A stretch of 64,000 nt of DNA. Origin: CAZMZF01 sp964570765. Its GTDB lineage: Bacteria > Zixibacteria > MSB-5A5 > RBG-16-43-9. Location of the stretch: positions 15,259 to 79,258 of the forward strand of contig CAZMZF010000012.1 of NCBI GenBank assembly GCA_964570765.1, given 5' to 3'. Shown here piece after piece: positions 63,036 to 64,000 of the stretch. The position numbers and the translations under genes are program-made. Position 1 is the stretch's first letter. Each line of letters starts with the position of its first letter. Below the pieces are notes generated by a model. It ran no database searches. It was not told the origin of the DNA and saw only the letters and a program-made list of their open reading frames with translations.

Positions 63036-63653
63036 TCAAAAACTCATCTTTTCCTTGATGGGAAATTTATCAGGAGAAGCAATCCCGCCTGAGACAAAAA
63101 ATTCAATCCCCTGTTCAACCGAGATATCTAAGGGGATAACTTCATCTTCTTTAAAAAGAAGTGTCCAGCCAGTAAAAGGGGTTGGGGTAGAGGGAACAAA
63201 TACTGCAAAAAACTCTTCGTTCTTAAAACTAACCTTTTTAGTAATAAAACCCAGGGTGAAAACCCCCCTACGGGGAAATTGTATAAGAACAACCTGTTTG
63301 AAAGCCCTTTTTTCTTCAATGGTTAAACTTTCCACTAACTGTTTGGCAGGTCCATAGATAGTACGAATTATGGGAATTCTTAAAAAAAGCGACTGCCCAT
63401 AAGACACCAACCGGGAGAAAATCACGCTTGAGGCAAAAATTCCAGCTAAGAATATAAGGATCAAAGTGGCTAAAAGCCCTATCCCTGGAATTTTGTAGCC
63501 GATGAGTTTATTGATTAAAGGGGACAAAAGCCCATCCACATTCACGAAAAGAAAACGCAAGACCAGATAGGTAATGATTAAAGGAACAATGATTAATACA
63601 CCGGAAAGAAAATAATTTCTTAGAACCTTTATTATAGTGTCCTTAAAACTCAT
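63036..63653 (-). CDS. DUF502 family membrane protein
   Basis: 205 residues. Two transmembrane helices (about 12-34, 55-75) and the DUF502 pattern IPIIRTIYGPAKQLVE, then FVPSTPTPFTGWTLLF and ISVEQGIEFFVSGG. Members are widespread small membrane proteins without a known reaction. It is the first gene of the probable operon leading to the phosphate transporter. Confidence 0.88.
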   Translation of the reverse strand: MSFKDTIIKVLRNYFLSGVLIIVPLIITYLVLRFLFVNVDGLLSPLINKLIGYKIPGIGLLATLILIFLAGIFASSVIFSRLVSYGQSLFLRIPIIRTIYGPAKQLVESLTIEEKRAFKQVVLIQFPRRGVFTLGFITKKVSFKNEEFFAVFVPSTPTPFTGWTLLFKEDEVIPLDISVEQGIEFFVSGGIASPDKFPIKEKMSF

Positions 63654-64000
63654 ATCCTCCCTACAATTCTCATTAAGTTATTCTTTTTCATCTTTTTGTC
63701 AATAAAAATAATAAAATGACAAATGACGGATTTCGGATGACGAATTGAAGGTAGGGGCGACCCGTCCTTAACGGATCCGTAGGAACGGGTCGCTCTAATT
63801 TTTTGTAGGGACAGAACATCGTTCTGTCCTTGAGACCCCACCCTACCCTCCCCTACAGGGGAGGACATTTTGTCCCCTCTCCTTGTCCGAGAAACGGATC
63901 CGTAGGATAGGAGAGATACCGTCTTGCATGTCAAGTCCTTTTATGCGATCTCTTGAATAAATGGGTTAAAAGGTGATTGTTTAATTAAAATAGCCCTAAC
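63654..64000. repeat. 347-bp end region with palindromic repeats
   Basis: No gene is seen. GTAGGGGCGACCC-type repeat with GGATCC element (63751-63796), a GTAGGGACAGAAC/GTTCTGTCC hairpin (63805-63829), GACCCCACCCTACC/CCCTACAGGGGAGG (63834-63864) and GTCCGAGAAACGGATCCGTAGG (63885-63906). The promoter of the DUF502 gene should lie near 63654-63720 and is not clear. Confidence 0.65.

Noticed and set aside
63650..63934. 94-residue minus-strand frame at the window end
   Set aside because: Composed of palindromic repeats, no ribosome-binding site.
1..64000. tRNA, rRNA, riboswitch or phage genes
   Set aside because: No cloverleaf, rRNA stretch, riboswitch core or phage/transposase motif was recognised by reading; a covariance-model scan could not be run.

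Overview
The window reads as a chromosomal segment of an uncultured bacterium of modest G+C (about 38-40% by eye). The PEP-CTERM/exosortase genes, a PorV/PorQ-like outer-membrane protein, DUF2723 and DUF4175/DUF4159 proteins, an FG-GAP protein ending in the dockerin-like ITVSDVIYLINYLFKGG repeat, and ferredoxin-linked 2-oxoacid oxidation together suggest a Gram-negative member of the FCB superphylum, for example a Zixibacteria-like candidate phylum. This placement is inference from gene content.

Layout. 1-4.2 kb: a partial B12-binding radical SAM protein, then korDABC (2-oxoacid:ferredoxin oxidoreductase) with its own terminator. 4.3-8.1 kb: a four-gene group headed by a DUF4388 protein, then an NtrC-type regulator. 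8.2-19.8 kb: a PEP-CTERM/exosortase region holding a frameshifted PEP-CTERM protein, the PrsK/PrsR two-component pair, a PEGA/DUF5683 protein, an FN3 lipoprotein, a phosphoglycosyl transferase, the exosortase and a PorV-like protein. Three of its transcripts have GG-N10-GC sigma-54 promoters. 20.1-21.3 kb: a G+C-rich insert with exact boundaries that I interpret as a single integron gene cassette (attC plus a UbiA-family gene). 21.3-23.2 kb: two transporters. 23.4-28.6 kb: a trehalose operon (otsA, otsB, MscS-like membrane protein, DUF5752, treT). 29-31 kb: a large secreted FG-GAP/dockerin protein. 31-36.7 kb: a DUF362 ferredoxin protein and the conserved phoH-pgpH-ybeY-ybeX cluster. 36.9-42.5 kb: aspS and hisS, separated by an AT-rich Zn-ribbon/TPR gene, with a relic of a second aspS 3' end downstream. 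42.7-47.6 kb: a VanZ-like protein, a 5'-nucleotidase, a 17-residue Lys-rich microgene, a GxxExxY protein and a GAF/sigma-54 activator. 47.9-59.7 kb: DUF4159, DUF4175, TPR and DUF2723 genes, interrupted by an EVE-nuclease gene plus a small partner. 60.2-63.7 kb: a PiT phosphate transporter with its DUF47 partner, a CaCA exchanger and DUF502.

Almost every intergenic space holds short dispersed palindromic repeats of several families, and these nest inside one another. One core, TCCTRCGGATCC followed by a GGA a few bases on, also lies inside three protein-coding genes, which recalls Rickettsia palindromic elements.

The most striking items are the lone integron cassette, whose excision in silico restores a perfect palindrome; the PEP-CTERM regulon with a one-base frameshift just before the sorting signal; the gene-invading short repeats; the aspS relic; and the EVE-nuclease pair splitting a conserved DUF4159-DUF4175 neighbourhood. 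No rRNA, tRNA, CRISPR array, transposase, integrase or phage structural gene was recognised.
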